Source: Hyphomicrobiales bacterium (GTDB lineage Bacteria; Pseudomonadota; Alphaproteobacteria; Rhizobiales; Devosiaceae). From it: 64,000 bases of DNA. The position numbers were made by a program, and so were the translations under genes. Under the pieces are notes generated by a model that was not told the DNA's origin, made no database searches, and worked only from the letters and a program-made list of their open reading frames with translations. Below are positions 23,157-31,462 of this stretch, piece by piece; positions within the stretch are counted from its first letter, which is position 1; every line of letters starts with the position of its first letter. The stretch lies in contig UCAU01000009.1 of the NCBI GenBank assembly GCA_900470445.1, forward strand, positions 41,437 to 105,436, read 5' to 3'.

Positions 23157-24829
23157 GTCTGGGCATCCAGGAAATGGCCGGATGGCGCAGGCGCAGCGGA
23201 AGGCTCGCCCCTACGCACGATGATGGCGCCAAGCTGCAGGCCAGTGGCCGCAAGGGCGCCCCGCAATTGCGGTAATTCACTTTCCAGCATGGCGGCGGTT
23301 TCGGGCTCACTGGCCCAGAGCATGACGCCGGTGGCTTCACCCCGCAACGAGACATGCGCGCCCACTTCGCCAAGCGCTGGCAGATTGAGGGCGAAGCGCA
23401 TTTGCCAGCCGCGCTCGCCGTCCTGTTCGGCATTGCCCTTGCCGTCGCGGTGGATCTGCATTTGCAGGAGCGTCTGGTGGTTGCCGATCAGCACCGGCAA
23501 ATCAAGGCTCCAGTCCCCAACCGACTTACCAGTGGGATCAGGTAGCGACGCATGCTGATGCAAGCGCATGCGGGACAAGGCTGCATCGGTGCGCTCCAGC
23601 AGCATTTTGCCGGCTTCTTCCGGCGTGGCGGCCGGATCGATGCCAGAAGGTTCATGCGCCGAGCGGGCCCGCAACACGCCGCCACGAACCGGCGGCGCCA
23701 TCATTGCCGCTGCTATCGGCGCCGCCTGTTGCCCAAGCCAATTGGTCAGCGTCTGGCGCAGCGTCAACAGCGCCGATTTCATGTCGGTCTGATCCGGCGC
23801 GCGGCTCGCAGCCAAGGCGCTTTCCTGAAAGATGCCGGAGCTGAGGACGGCTTTTTGCAAGGTTGCACCATTGAGCGGTGCGTTTAAAGACAGCCGCCCA
23901 GCCAGCACCTGCTGGGCGGCCCGCGCTACGGGTTCCGGCAGCGCGACTTTCCCGGCGATTGCAGTCACGGCAGCAGTGAGTGCGGCCACGCTGCCCTGCC
24001 GTTGAGCGGAGGTCTGGACCATCTGCGCTAATGCGGCCTGGGAGGTGGTTGGGGGCTGTGGTGCCGGGCCGGCGGGAATTGGCGCGTTGGTCGCGGGCGA
24101 CGAGATGGCTGGCTGCGGCGTGGGCTTGGCAGTGACTGGGGCTATGGCAGGCGCGGGGACCGCGGGAGCCACGAGGGTGGTTGGCGCTTGCTGGATGGTT
24201 GGCGTGGGGAGCCCGATCGGTAACGCGTTGGCTACGGCTGGTTGGGGCGCTGGGGTCGGTGGGACTTGGCCCTGGGGTTGCGCCACTATGGCGGGTTGCT
24301 GGGGCGTTGTTGTTGCGACAGGTGCAAGCGGGACTGCGCTCTGTGGCGGCACGAACGCTGGTGGGGGCGCCGCCTGAGGCGCTGAACCGGGCAAGGTTGG
24401 GGTTGGGGTTGGGGTTGGGGCTGGGATTGGGGCCGCCGCAACTGGCGCGATCGGCACCGATACGGCCGGCAATATGGTTGGCGGCTGGGTCGTGGGCACG
24501 GCTATAGCTGGCAGTGGGATGCTGACCTGAACTGGTAGCGGCGCAGCGGGGATGGTGCCGGGTTGGACGGGCACGGGAGGCGGCTGGAGTGCGAGGCGTT
24601 GCTGGCTACCGCTGCCCTGGACTTCCAATTGCAGGACCATTCCGGGCTTGGTGGGCACTGGCAGCACCAGATTGAGCATCTGATCGCCGATTTGTACCTG
24701 GGTGCCGCCATTGGGCGCGGGACCGACGACTTTGGCCGCGATGACCTGCCCCGGCTGCAAAGCCAGCGTCTCAAGCGCACTGCTGCGCGCAGCAGCGACC
24801 AGCGTTGGAAATTGCGAGGAAATCGGCAT
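23153..24829 (-). CDS. fliK: Flagellar hook-length control protein FliK
   Basis: FliK measures hook length and triggers the export switch through FlhB. The ATG at 24829 gives 558 residues. The N-terminal part holds an ordered segment (about 1-90). A disordered linker rich in Pro, Ala, Thr and Gln runs to about 290. A folded C-terminal domain (LNLPALGEVGAHVSLRGEAT, about 475-545) matches the Flg_hook/FliK C-terminal family. The linker is coded by imperfect repeats, including a GGGGTT tandem run. A frame extension of 9 codons beyond the ATG is not convincing. No other flagellar genes are in the window, so this is a detached pair with the FlhB-like gene. Confidence 0.8.
   Translation of the reverse strand: MPISSQFPTLVAAARSSALETLALQPGQVIAAKVVGPAPNGGTQVQIGDQMLNLVLPVPTKPGMVLQLEVQGSGSQQRLALQPPPVPVQPGTIPAAPLPVQVSIPLPAIAVPTTQPPTILPAVSVPIAPVAAAPIPAPTPTPTPTLPGSAPQAAPPPAFVPPQSAVPLAPVATTTPQQPAIVAQPQGQVPPTPAPQPAVANALPIGLPTPTIQQAPTTLVAPAVPAPAIAPVTAKPTPQPAISSPATNAPIPAGPAPQPPTTSQAALAQMVQTSAQRQGSVAALTAAVTAIAGKVALPEPVARAAQQVLAGRLSLNAPLNGATLQKAVLSSGIFQESALAASRAPDQTDMKSALLTLRQTLTNWLGQQAAPIAAAMMAPPVRGGVLRARSAHEPSGIDPAATPEEAGKMLLERTDAALSRMRLHQHASLPDPTGKSVGDWSLDLPVLIGNHQTLLQMQIHRDGKGNAEQDGERGWQMRFALNLPALGEVGAHVSLRGEATGVMLWASEPETAAMLESELPQLRGALAATGLQLGAIIVRRGEPSAAPAPSGHFLDAQT
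24397..24432 (+). repeat. Tandem TTGGGG repeats inside fliK, G-quadruplex candidate
   Basis: Four consecutive TTGGGG units (24397-24420) followed by two more G tracts encode the reversed Pro-Thr-Pro repeat of the FliK linker. Six G runs of three or four bases with 2-4 base spacers satisfy the usual rule for an intramolecular G-quadruplex on the plus strand, the template strand of fliK. Confidence 0.8.
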
Positions 24830-24937
24830 GGAGCGCCCGCGCCTCCGCCGCCCCATGCGGCTTGCTGAGCAAGCCTAGCAGAGGAAATCCTAAGGCCGCG
24901 GTAAAATGGGTGCGGACGTTAGCGCGAGGTGAAGGGA

Positions 24938-25681
24938 CTAATGCGGGCGGATATCGGTGTAGTTCTTGGTGGCCGGCTTGCCGCGGAAGGTGACCCAGAA
25001 GAAGTTGAGCGTATAGGTGCCCGCGGTGCGGAATACGCCCTCCTGCTCGAGGCGGCGGCCTGAGGTCTTCATCTTCAGCGCAAAGGTCCATTTGACGCCG
25101 CCGACCTTGGACAGGCGCACCGCCACGTCGGTGTCTTCGCCGAAAAATTCGATGGAGCGATCATAGCCACCGACCTGCTCCCAGGCAGCGCGCTTGAACA
25201 CGAAATTGCCGCCCTGCACCACCGAGCCCACCCGCAGGATGAAGCGGTTGAACACGTAGATCAGATAGGTGAGGCCATAGAACATGGTCACCAGGAACCG
25301 ATTGAAGCGGCTCATGTCGTAATAGACATAGGGGCCGCTGAGGCAGACCAGCTTGGGGTCTTTGGCGAACTCGGCCATGACCGTGTCGAGCCAGCCTTCG
25401 GGCACCACGGTATCGCTGTCGATATTGGCGATCAGATCAAAACCCTTGGTGGCGGCAAAGCCGGCGTCGCGGGCATTGACCAGGCCCTTTTGCGGTTCAT
25501 CGACCACGCGGACGCTGGGAAAGCTACGGGCGATTTCGCCGGTGCGGTCGGTGGAGGCGTTGTTGACGACCACGATATCGGCGTCGGCGCCGGAGCGCGC
25601 CACCTCATCAACCACGGATTGCAGGCATTTGCCGATCAGCGCTTCCTCATTATACGCCGGGATGACGAATGCCAGTTTCAT
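24938..25681 (-). CDS. Family 2 glycosyltransferase
   Basis: The ATG at 25681 gives 247 residues of a GT-A fold enzyme. It starts KLAFVIPAYNEEALIGKCLQ, has VVVNNASTDRTGEIA near residue 40 and IDSDTVVPEGW near residue 90 (the metal-binding DxD), and later GEDTDVAVRLSKVG. A hydrophobic stretch in the middle (about 125-155) may touch the membrane. Such enzymes transfer sugars from nucleotide or lipid donors in envelope polysaccharide synthesis; donor and acceptor are not apparent. The 62-codon upstream extension lies in the region shared with the divergent FecR gene and is dismissed. Confidence 0.85.
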   Translation of the reverse strand: MKLAFVIPAYNEEALIGKCLQSVVDEVARSGADADIVVVNNASTDRTGEIARSFPSVRVVDEPQKGLVNARDAGFAATKGFDLIANIDSDTVVPEGWLDTVMAEFAKDPKLVCLSGPYVYYDMSRFNRFLVTMFYGLTYLIYVFNRFILRVGSVVQGGNFVFKRAAWEQVGGYDRSIEFFGEDTDVAVRLSKVGGVKWTFALKMKTSGRRLEQEGVFRTAGTYTLNFFWVTFRGKPATKNYTDIRPH

Positions 25682-25866
25682 GGATGCCTCGTGGTGTCGC
25701 GGAATCTGCCAATAGCGTTTGCAGCGCGTTACGGCAATGTTTTCCGGTTGCTTGCACGGCAGTTGCGGCACTGGCGGATTTTCGGGCCAAGAATTTCCTG
25801 CTATCAATAGAGGGTGTGCGGCGCCGATTGACTTGCCTGTTCCAGGGTAATGCGAAAGATCGTGCA

Positions 25867-26712
25867 ATGATCATCACCCGAATACTGCATATCGTCATCG
25901 GCTTGGCCTTTGCGCTGATTTTGGTTCCAGCGGCCAATGCGGCGGGTGAGGGTACGGCCGTGGGCGTCAAGCCGGACGCGGTGGCGCGCATCAGTTCAAG
26001 TGACCGGATTCTGGAAGTTGGCAGCGACGTTTCGGTGGGCGAATTGATCGTTACCGACGGTTCGGGCCAGGTGCAGATCGTTTTTGCCGACGGCACCAGG
26101 CTGGTTGTTGGACCGGGCAGTTCGCTGCTGATCGAGACTTATCTGCTATCGGGGCCGAATACCGCCAGGAAGCTGGCGATCAATGCCTTGGGTGGCAGCT
26201 TTCGTTTTATTTCGGGCAATAGTCCGAAATCGGCCTATTCGATCGAAACCCCCACTGCGGCCATCGCGGTTCGCGGCACCGCGTTCGATCTGATCGTTAC
26301 CCGCCAGCAGACACTTGTCATGCTCTATGAGGGCGCGTTGCAGCTCTGCCGCAATGCCGGGCAATGTGCTCAATTGGCTGAGCGCTGCGCTGTAGGCTAC
26401 GCAAATTCCAGCGGCGCGGCGGGTCTATCCATGCAGGACACAAGGCGGCCGCAGGTGATCGCCGGCTTCGGCTATTCGCGGTTGCAGCGGCAATTGCTGC
26501 CCGACTTCCGCATCAGCGGCGCCGGCCGGTGCCAGGATGTTGGAACTGCCGAGTCGATCAACAGCCTGGGCGATTCGCCTGACCGGTCCGATGACGACAG
26601 TGACGCGCCGAGCACACCGACGACGCCCAACACGCCGAGCACCCCATCCAATCCGAACACGCCCAGCACCCCAACGGCGCCAGGCGGCCCGAATTCGCCT
26701 ACTACTCCCTAG
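25867..26712 (+). CDS. Secreted FecR-domain protein with Thr/Pro tail
   Basis: The 281-residue product has a signal peptide (MIITRILHIVIGLAFALILVP, cleavage probably after ANA). A FecR-type domain follows from about residue 35 to 165 (GEGTAVGVKPDAVARI, VQIVFADGTRLVVGPGS, ETPTAAIAVRGTAFDLIV). The C-terminal 40 residues are a Ser/Asn/Thr-Pro repeat. FecR domains serve in periplasmic signal transfer or envelope adhesion, but this protein has no membrane anchor and no adjacent sigma factor or TonB receptor gene, so a classical FecIR role is unlikely. The ATG lies 185 bp from the divergent glycosyltransferase. Confidence 0.8.
   Translation: MIITRILHIVIGLAFALILVPAANAAGEGTAVGVKPDAVARISSSDRILEVGSDVSVGELIVTDGSGQVQIVFADGTRLVVGPGSSLLIETYLLSGPNTARKLAINALGGSFRFISGNSPKSAYSIETPTAAIAVRGTAFDLIVTRQQTLVMLYEGALQLCRNAGQCAQLAERCAVGYANSSGAAGLSMQDTRRPQVIAGFGYSRLQRQLLPDFRISGAGRCQDVGTAESINSLGDSPDRSDDDSDAPSTPTTPNTPSTPSNPNTPSTPTAPGGPNSPTTP
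26629..26672 (+). repeat. Imperfect direct repeat coding the Thr-Pro tail
   Basis: Two 17-bp copies that differ by one base (26629-26645 and 26656-26672, 27-bp period) encode Asn-Thr-Pro-Ser-Thr-Pro. They belong to the repetitive C-terminus of the FecR-domain gene and are a likely site of length variation. Confidence 0.7.
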
Positions 26713-26718
26713 CGGCGA

Positions 26719-27219
26719 TCAGCCGAGATAGTCGCTTTTGCCGACCGGTACGCCATTGTGCCGGAGGATGGCGTAGGCCGTGGTGACGTGGAAAAAGAAG
26801 TTGGGCAGCGCCCGCTGCACGACATAGTCCTCACCTGACAGGGTGACATCGCCGGCCCGCAGCTTGAGCGTCACCGGGCGCGTATCGGAGCCTTCAAGGT
26901 CTTCCGGCTTGACCGTTGCCAGCAGGTCGAGCGTCTTGCGCAGGCGAGCGCGCAGCTCGTCGAACGTGGCTTCGTCATCGGCCCAGGACGGAACGGGCTG
27001 GCCGGAGAGGCGCGATACGCAGCCCTTGGCATGATCGGTGGCGATCTGGAGCTGGCTGCGGAAGGGCAGCATATCGGGCGCCAGGCGGGAGGCGACGAGC
27101 ACGCCGGTGTCGAAATTGCGCTCGGCCGCATAGGCGTCGGCCTTGTCCATGATTGCCAGCAGATTGGTCAACATGCGCGTGAAGAACGGCACTGTCATGC
27201 CGTACATCGAGATGGTCAT
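26719..27219 (-). CDS. DUF1993 family protein
   Basis: With the ATG at 27219 the product has 166 residues and matches the DUF1993 family. The N-terminal helix is MTVPFFTRMLTNLLAIMDKA, followed by LAPDMLPFRSQLQIATDHAKG, and the C-terminus is LPNFFFHVTTAYAILRHNGVPVGKSDYLG. These proteins have a four-helix DinB-like fold, and their function is unknown. The longer frame to 27327 includes a stretch overlapping the potassium-channel promoter region and is not used. It is convergent with the FecR-domain gene. Confidence 0.85.
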   Translation of the reverse strand: MTISMYGMTVPFFTRMLTNLLAIMDKADAYAAERNFDTGVLVASRLAPDMLPFRSQLQIATDHAKGCVSRLSGQPVPSWADDEATFDELRARLRKTLDLLATVKPEDLEGSDTRPVTLKLRAGDVTLSGEDYVVQRALPNFFFHVTTAYAILRHNGVPVGKSDYLG

Positions 27220-27319
27220 CGAACTTATCCTGATTGTCTGTTCCCGAATGGGAAGACTCTTGTGCGCCAGCTGGTTTGGCGTGACAAGTAGCGTCTCCTT
27301 GTCCTGGTTTTGGGGAAGC

Positions 27320-28120
27320 ATGAGCAAGACGACCGACGAGGCTCCGCAGAGCCGCTTTGCCCGGCTGCGGTCTACCCTGCGCCTGCTCTATCATGGTCAA
27401 TCGCCCACCGCGCAACGCTTCCAAGCCGCGGCGCTGATTGTCGATCTGGCCATCATCGTCTTCTTCATTCTCACCCCGCTGCTGCGCGAGAATGCTTCGT
27501 TCCTGTGGATCGATTATTCGATCGCCGCGCTGCTGGTCGCCGATCTGATCGCCCGCGCTCTCGCCTCAACCGATGTGCTGCGCTGGATGCGGCAATTTCC
27601 GGTGATCATCGACATCTTCATCCTGCTGACGCTGCTGGCGCCGACCTGGCTGGTCAATCTAGGCTTCTTGCGCATCATGCGGCTGTGGACGCTGACGCGG
27701 TCCAGTTCATTTTGGCGACCGCTGCGCAAGCGCGGGCTGGAGAGCTATCAGCCCACCGTGCAGGCGGTGATCAACCTGCTGGTTTTCCTCTTCGTGGTGA
27801 CGGGCTTTGTCTACACCGCCTTCGCAAACGAGGATTCCGGCATAGCGGGCTATGTCGATGCGCTGTATTTCACCGTAGCCACGGTCACCACGACGGGGTT
27901 TGGCGATATCGTCCTGCCCGGCACCTGGGGCAAGCTGGCCTCGATCGTCATCATGATCATCGGCATCTCGCTGTTCGTGCGGCTGGCTCAGTCGATCTTT
28001 CGGCCATACAAGGTGCACTTCCCCTGCCCGCAATGCGGGCTGCAAAAGCACGATCCCGACGCCGTGCATTGCAAGGCTTGCGGGCATGTCCTCAACATTC
28101 CCGATCACGGTCACGACTAA
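27320..28120 (+). CDS. Voltage-gated-type potassium channel with C-terminal zinc ribbon
   Basis: The 266-residue protein is a six-helix channel of the Kv-like fold. The selectivity filter TTGFGD is at residues 191-196 between the last two membrane segments, and an S4-like helix (RIMRLWTLTRSSSFWRPLRKR, about 118-138) carries several basic residues. After the last helix comes a treble-clef or zinc-ribbon-like tail with CPQCG (236-240) and CKACG (251-255), which could bind metal and gate the pore. The ATG at 27320 follows a long open upstream frame without channel features. The gene overlaps the convergent kinase gene by 4 bp at the stop codons. Confidence 0.88.
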   Translation: MSKTTDEAPQSRFARLRSTLRLLYHGQSPTAQRFQAAALIVDLAIIVFFILTPLLRENASFLWIDYSIAALLVADLIARALASTDVLRWMRQFPVIIDIFILLTLLAPTWLVNLGFLRIMRLWTLTRSSSFWRPLRKRGLESYQPTVQAVINLLVFLFVVTGFVYTAFANEDSGIAGYVDALYFTVATVTTTGFGDIVLPGTWGKLASIVIMIIGISLFVRLAQSIFRPYKVHFPCPQCGLQKHDPDAVHCKACGHVLNIPDHGHD

Positions 28121-30813
28121 CGCAGCACGGCCAGCCGCACGCGGAAACAGGCGCCGGGGAGCGGGCCGGCGACCAGATCCAGCGAACCGTTCATGCGGGC
28201 CACGATCTGCCGGCTGATAGCGAGGCCTAAGCCGGCGCCGCTTTGATCGGCTGAACCATGCTGTCCGCGCGAGAATTTTTCAAAGATCAGGCCGCGTTCG
28301 GCCTTGCCGATGCCGGGGCCGTTGTCGGCGATCTCCACCGCATAGAAGCCGGCGCGGGTGGATGAGGTGACGCGCAGGATCGGGCTTTCGGCGTCGTTAT
28401 ATTTCACGGCGTTGGAAATGATGTTGATGAAGACTTGGCAGAGCCGATCGCCATCACCGTCCACCATGGTTGCTCGCGCCCGGCTGCCGAACTCCACGCG
28501 CATGCCGCGCTGGCGCAGCAGCGCGTCGCAAACCGAGAGGGCGCGTTCCAATGCCGCTTCGGCGTCGGTGGGCACATTTTCCCACGTGCGTTCGCCGCGC
28601 TCTAGCGCGCTAAGATCGAGGATTTCGTCGAGCAGGCGGGTCAGCCGCAGGCTCTCCTGGTGGATGGTGGAGACGAAGCGGTGGCGCTGTTCCTCATCGA
28701 GTTCGCCCTTGTCGAGCAGGATTTCCGAGAACGACCGGATCGAGGTCATTGGGGTGCGGACTTCGTGGCTCACCTGGCTGAGGAAATCGTCTTTCTGAGT
28801 GTCGAGGACGCGCAGCTGGGCATTGGCGTCTTCGAGCTGCTGCGCCGTCGAGCGCAGTTCGGCCGAGGTTTTCTCCAATTGCTGGGAATATTCGATGACC
28901 TGTTGGGTTTCGTCGGCCATCTGCATGACCTCCTCCAGCGACACCTCAACGCCGGAAACGACCTTGGACAGCATGACATGGGCCGAGGCCGCGCCGATCG
29001 ATCCGGCCAGTTCGCGTTCGAGCCGGCCGATGAATTCGGGCGATGGATCGAGCATGGCGGGCGCCACGCCACTCTCCCGCGCAGCGGTTTCGAACAGGGC
29101 AGCAGCGCGGCGTTCGCCCAGTACGCGCTCGGCGACGAAATAGAGGTCGTTGGCCGTGGCGGCGCCCCGCATGAAATTGCGCGGCGCGATATTGCCGCGA
29201 CGGAACACGTCGACAAAGACGTTGGCCTGGATGCGTTCGAGCGTCGACTGGCTGGTCAGGAGCGAACCCACGATCAGGATGAAGGTGTTGAGCGACAGGC
29301 TCCAGAAGGCCGCGTGGGTGAGCGGGTCGAAACCGTCCAGGCCGAACAGGGCTTCGGGCCGCAGCCAGGAAATGCCCCAAGGGCCGTCGCGTAACAGTTC
29401 GGCTACCTGTGGCGAGACGGATTCGAACGACGGCAGGAAGCTGCTCCAGACCCAGATCACGAAGCCTGCGGCGATGGCGGCGGTGGCGGCTTTGAGCGAG
29501 GCATCGCGCCAGAACAGCGCAGCGAGGACGGCGGGGAAGAACTGGGCGATGGCGGTGAAGGAGATCAGCCCAATCGGGGCCAGCGCGTCGGAGTCGCGGG
29601 TGAAGAAGAAGTAGAAAAACCCCAGCGACAGGATCAGCACGATGGAGAAGCGCCGCGCCACCAGCAGCAGGTGACTGACCCCCTGCCCGTCCCGGCCGCT
29701 GGGGGTGAGCCGCAGCACGATGGGCATGACGATGTGGTTGGACACCATGATGGAAAGCGCGATGGATTCCAGGATGATCATCGAGGTGGCCGACGAGAAG
29801 CCGCCGATAAAGGCGAACAGGGCCAGCGCGCTCTGGCCGGCGGCCATGGGCAGGGTGAGTGCGAACATGTCGGGATTGGCGCCGGCGGGCATCGTCGTCA
29901 GCCCATAGAGCGCGATGGGCAGGATGAAGATGCTCATCAGCATCATGTAAGCGGGGAAGGCCCAGCCGGCGACGCGGAGATGGTTTTCGTCGGAGTTCTC
30001 GACCACCGTCACTTGGAACTGGCGCGGCAGACAGACGATGGCGGCGATGGAGAGGCCAAGGGTGGTCAGCCAACGATCATCGAAGGTGTTTTCGGCATCG
30101 AGCGCGAAGCCCTGCTCGGCCGCATTGCGGAAGATGGCCTCGAAGCCGCCGCCGATGAAAACCACGAATATGCCGACAGCGAGGAGCGCGGCGAGCTTCA
30201 CCACGGCCTCAAAGGCGATGGCCGCGACCACGCCATGATGCTGTTCCTTGGCGTCAACATGGCGCGTGCCGAACAGGATGGTGAACAGCGCCATGGCGGC
30301 GGCAACGCCGAGCGCGAGGCCCACATCGTCGATGCCGGCAAGGCTCCCCTGTCCGAACTCGGACGCGCCGGCGACGGCCTGGATCGAGGAGGTCACGGCC
30401 TTGAGCTGCAGCGCGATATAGGGCGCAATGCCGATCACCGCGATGCAGGTGACCAGCACGGCAAGGCGGCTTGATTTGCCGAAGCGGGAGGACAGGAGAT
30501 CAGCGACGGAGGTGATGCGCTGGAGGTGGCTGATGCGCACGAGGCGGCGGAGGACGAAATACCAGCCGACGAAGACGATGGTGGGGCCGAGATAAATGGT
30601 GAGGAATTCGAGTCCGCTGCGGGCCGCATTGCCGACCGCGCCATAGAAGGTCCAGCTGGTGCAATAGACCGAGATGGAGAGCGTGTAGACGGCGGGGGAA
30701 TGGAGGAACGACTTCTTGCGCTCCCGGGCGCGGCGGTCCCCGAAATAGGCCAGCACGAAGAGCAGGCCCACATAGGCAACGGCCGTGGCGATGACAAAAT
30801 CGGCCGAGAGCAT
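28117..30813 (-). CDS. Histidine kinase with sodium/solute symporter (SSS) sensor domain
   Basis: The 898-residue membrane kinase has an N-terminal part of about 490 residues with a dozen or so membrane segments of the SSS/SLC5 family (SVYCTSWTFYGAVGN near residue 50). A linker resembling the STAC region of CbrA-type kinases follows (about 500-600), then a coiled coil and a complete kinase core. The phosphorylated histidine is in VSHEVRTPMTSI (H683), the N box is NIISNAVKYND (about 798-808), and DNGPGIG and GAGLGLAISRQ form the G boxes. It has no attached receiver. CbrA and CrbS are known members that control carbon uptake or acetate use. The ATG at 30813 overlaps the stop of the small membrane protein in TAATG. 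Confidence 0.9.
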   Translation of the reverse strand: MLSADFVIATAVAYVGLLFVLAYFGDRRARERKKSFLHSPAVYTLSISVYCTSWTFYGAVGNAARSGLEFLTIYLGPTIVFVGWYFVLRRLVRISHLQRITSVADLLSSRFGKSSRLAVLVTCIAVIGIAPYIALQLKAVTSSIQAVAGASEFGQGSLAGIDDVGLALGVAAAMALFTILFGTRHVDAKEQHHGVVAAIAFEAVVKLAALLAVGIFVVFIGGGFEAIFRNAAEQGFALDAENTFDDRWLTTLGLSIAAIVCLPRQFQVTVVENSDENHLRVAGWAFPAYMMLMSIFILPIALYGLTTMPAGANPDMFALTLPMAAGQSALALFAFIGGFSSATSMIILESIALSIMVSNHIVMPIVLRLTPSGRDGQGVSHLLLVARRFSIVLILSLGFFYFFFTRDSDALAPIGLISFTAIAQFFPAVLAALFWRDASLKAATAAIAAGFVIWVWSSFLPSFESVSPQVAELLRDGPWGISWLRPEALFGLDGFDPLTHAAFWSLSLNTFILIVGSLLTSQSTLERIQANVFVDVFRRGNIAPRNFMRGAATANDLYFVAERVLGERRAAALFETAARESGVAPAMLDPSPEFIGRLERELAGSIGAASAHVMLSKVVSGVEVSLEEVMQMADETQQVIEYSQQLEKTSAELRSTAQQLEDANAQLRVLDTQKDDFLSQVSHEVRTPMTSIRSFSEILLDKGELDEEQRHRFVSTIHQESLRLTRLLDEILDLSALERGERTWENVPTDAEAALERALSVCDALLRQRGMRVEFGSRARATMVDGDGDRLCQVFINIISNAVKYNDAESPILRVTSSTRAGFYAVEIADNGPGIGKAERGLIFEKFSRGQHGSADQSGAGLGLAISRQIVARMNGSLDLVAGPLPGACFRVRLAVLR

Positions 30814-31040
30814 TAGTCGCGCTCCCCGGGATCGGCGCTGTCGCGCGGCATCCAATGGGTCAGCAGCGCGGTGGCGGCGATGATCAGCGCCCACCAGGCG
30901 AACAGATAAATGACGACCTGCGGCACGCCGAAATGGCTGATGGGCTGGCTGAAAATATAGACCAAGGGCGGCACGATCAGCAGCGTGCCGAACACGGTCA
31001 GCACCAGCATGGCGGCTTCGAGCTTACGCCGCTCGGCCAT
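30813..31040 (-). CDS. Small two-helix membrane protein coupled to the SSS kinase
   Basis: The 75-residue protein has two predicted membrane helices (about 9-30 and 39-62) and a charged C-terminal tail. It overlaps the receiver gene by 17 bp at its start and the kinase gene by 1 base at its stop, so it is translated in one unit with both. The arrangement recalls the small subunits (DUF485, DUF4212 or YhdT type) made alongside many SSS transporters. I infer a role as accessory subunit of the sensor domain; I cannot assign a family. Confidence 0.7.
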   Translation of the reverse strand: MAERRKLEAAMLVLTVFGTLLIVPPLVYIFSQPISHFGVPQVVIYLFAWWALIIAATALLTHWMPRDSADPGERD

Positions 31041-31407
31041 GATCACCCAGCAGGCGCCGCACGGCCCCAACGACGTCGGCATTGGCATAGGGCTTGGTGA
31101 CGAATTCGTTGGCCCCCAGCTCCTCGGCAATGCGCTTATCCTGCTGCTGGCCCTTGGCCGTCAGGATCAGCACCGGCAGCAGGCGCGTATCGGCGCTGGC
31201 GCGAATGGTCTTGAGCACGTCAAAGCCGCTGCGCTTGGGCAGCATCACGTCGAGCACCAGCACGCGCGGTTGCAGCCGGCGCACGCCTTCGAGCACCGCC
31301 TCGCCGTCGGTGACCGAGCTGATGGTCCAGCCAGCACGCCGCAGGATGAAATCGAGCGATTCAAGAATGCTCGGCTCGTCCTCAGCAATGAGTATGTCGA
31401 TTGCCAA
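31024..31407 (-). CDS. Stand-alone receiver (CheY-like response regulator)
   Basis: The 127-residue protein is a single receiver domain: the acidic pair E9-D10, phospho-acceptor D53 in VLVLDVMLP, the threonine in LILTAKGQ near 82, and the lysine in VTKPYAN near 103 are all present. It has no DNA-binding or enzymatic output domain. Placed just before the small membrane protein and the SSS histidine kinase, it is presumably the kinase's partner and either relays phosphate onward or binds a target protein. No histidine phosphotransferase is encoded here. Confidence 0.9.
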   Translation of the reverse strand: MAIDILIAEDEPSILESLDFILRRAGWTISSVTDGEAVLEGVRRLQPRVLVLDVMLPKRSGFDVLKTIRASADTRLLPVLILTAKGQQQDKRIAEELGANEFVTKPYANADVVGAVRRLLGDHGRAA

Positions 31408-31462
31408 ATTTCCCCCTCATATCCACGGTCTCCCCTCCGCAGATTGCGACACTAAAGCGCAA

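Noticed and set aside
23552..24507. Plus-strand open frames opposite fliK
   Set aside because: They are mirror products of a GC-rich Pro/Ala linker. The minus-strand frame has the FliK domain and its start overlaps neighbours sensibly.
28117..30813. Kinase as a functional sodium/solute transporter
   Set aside because: Fusion to a full histidine kinase core and the co-transcribed receiver argue for sensing. Transport in addition cannot be excluded but nothing shows it.
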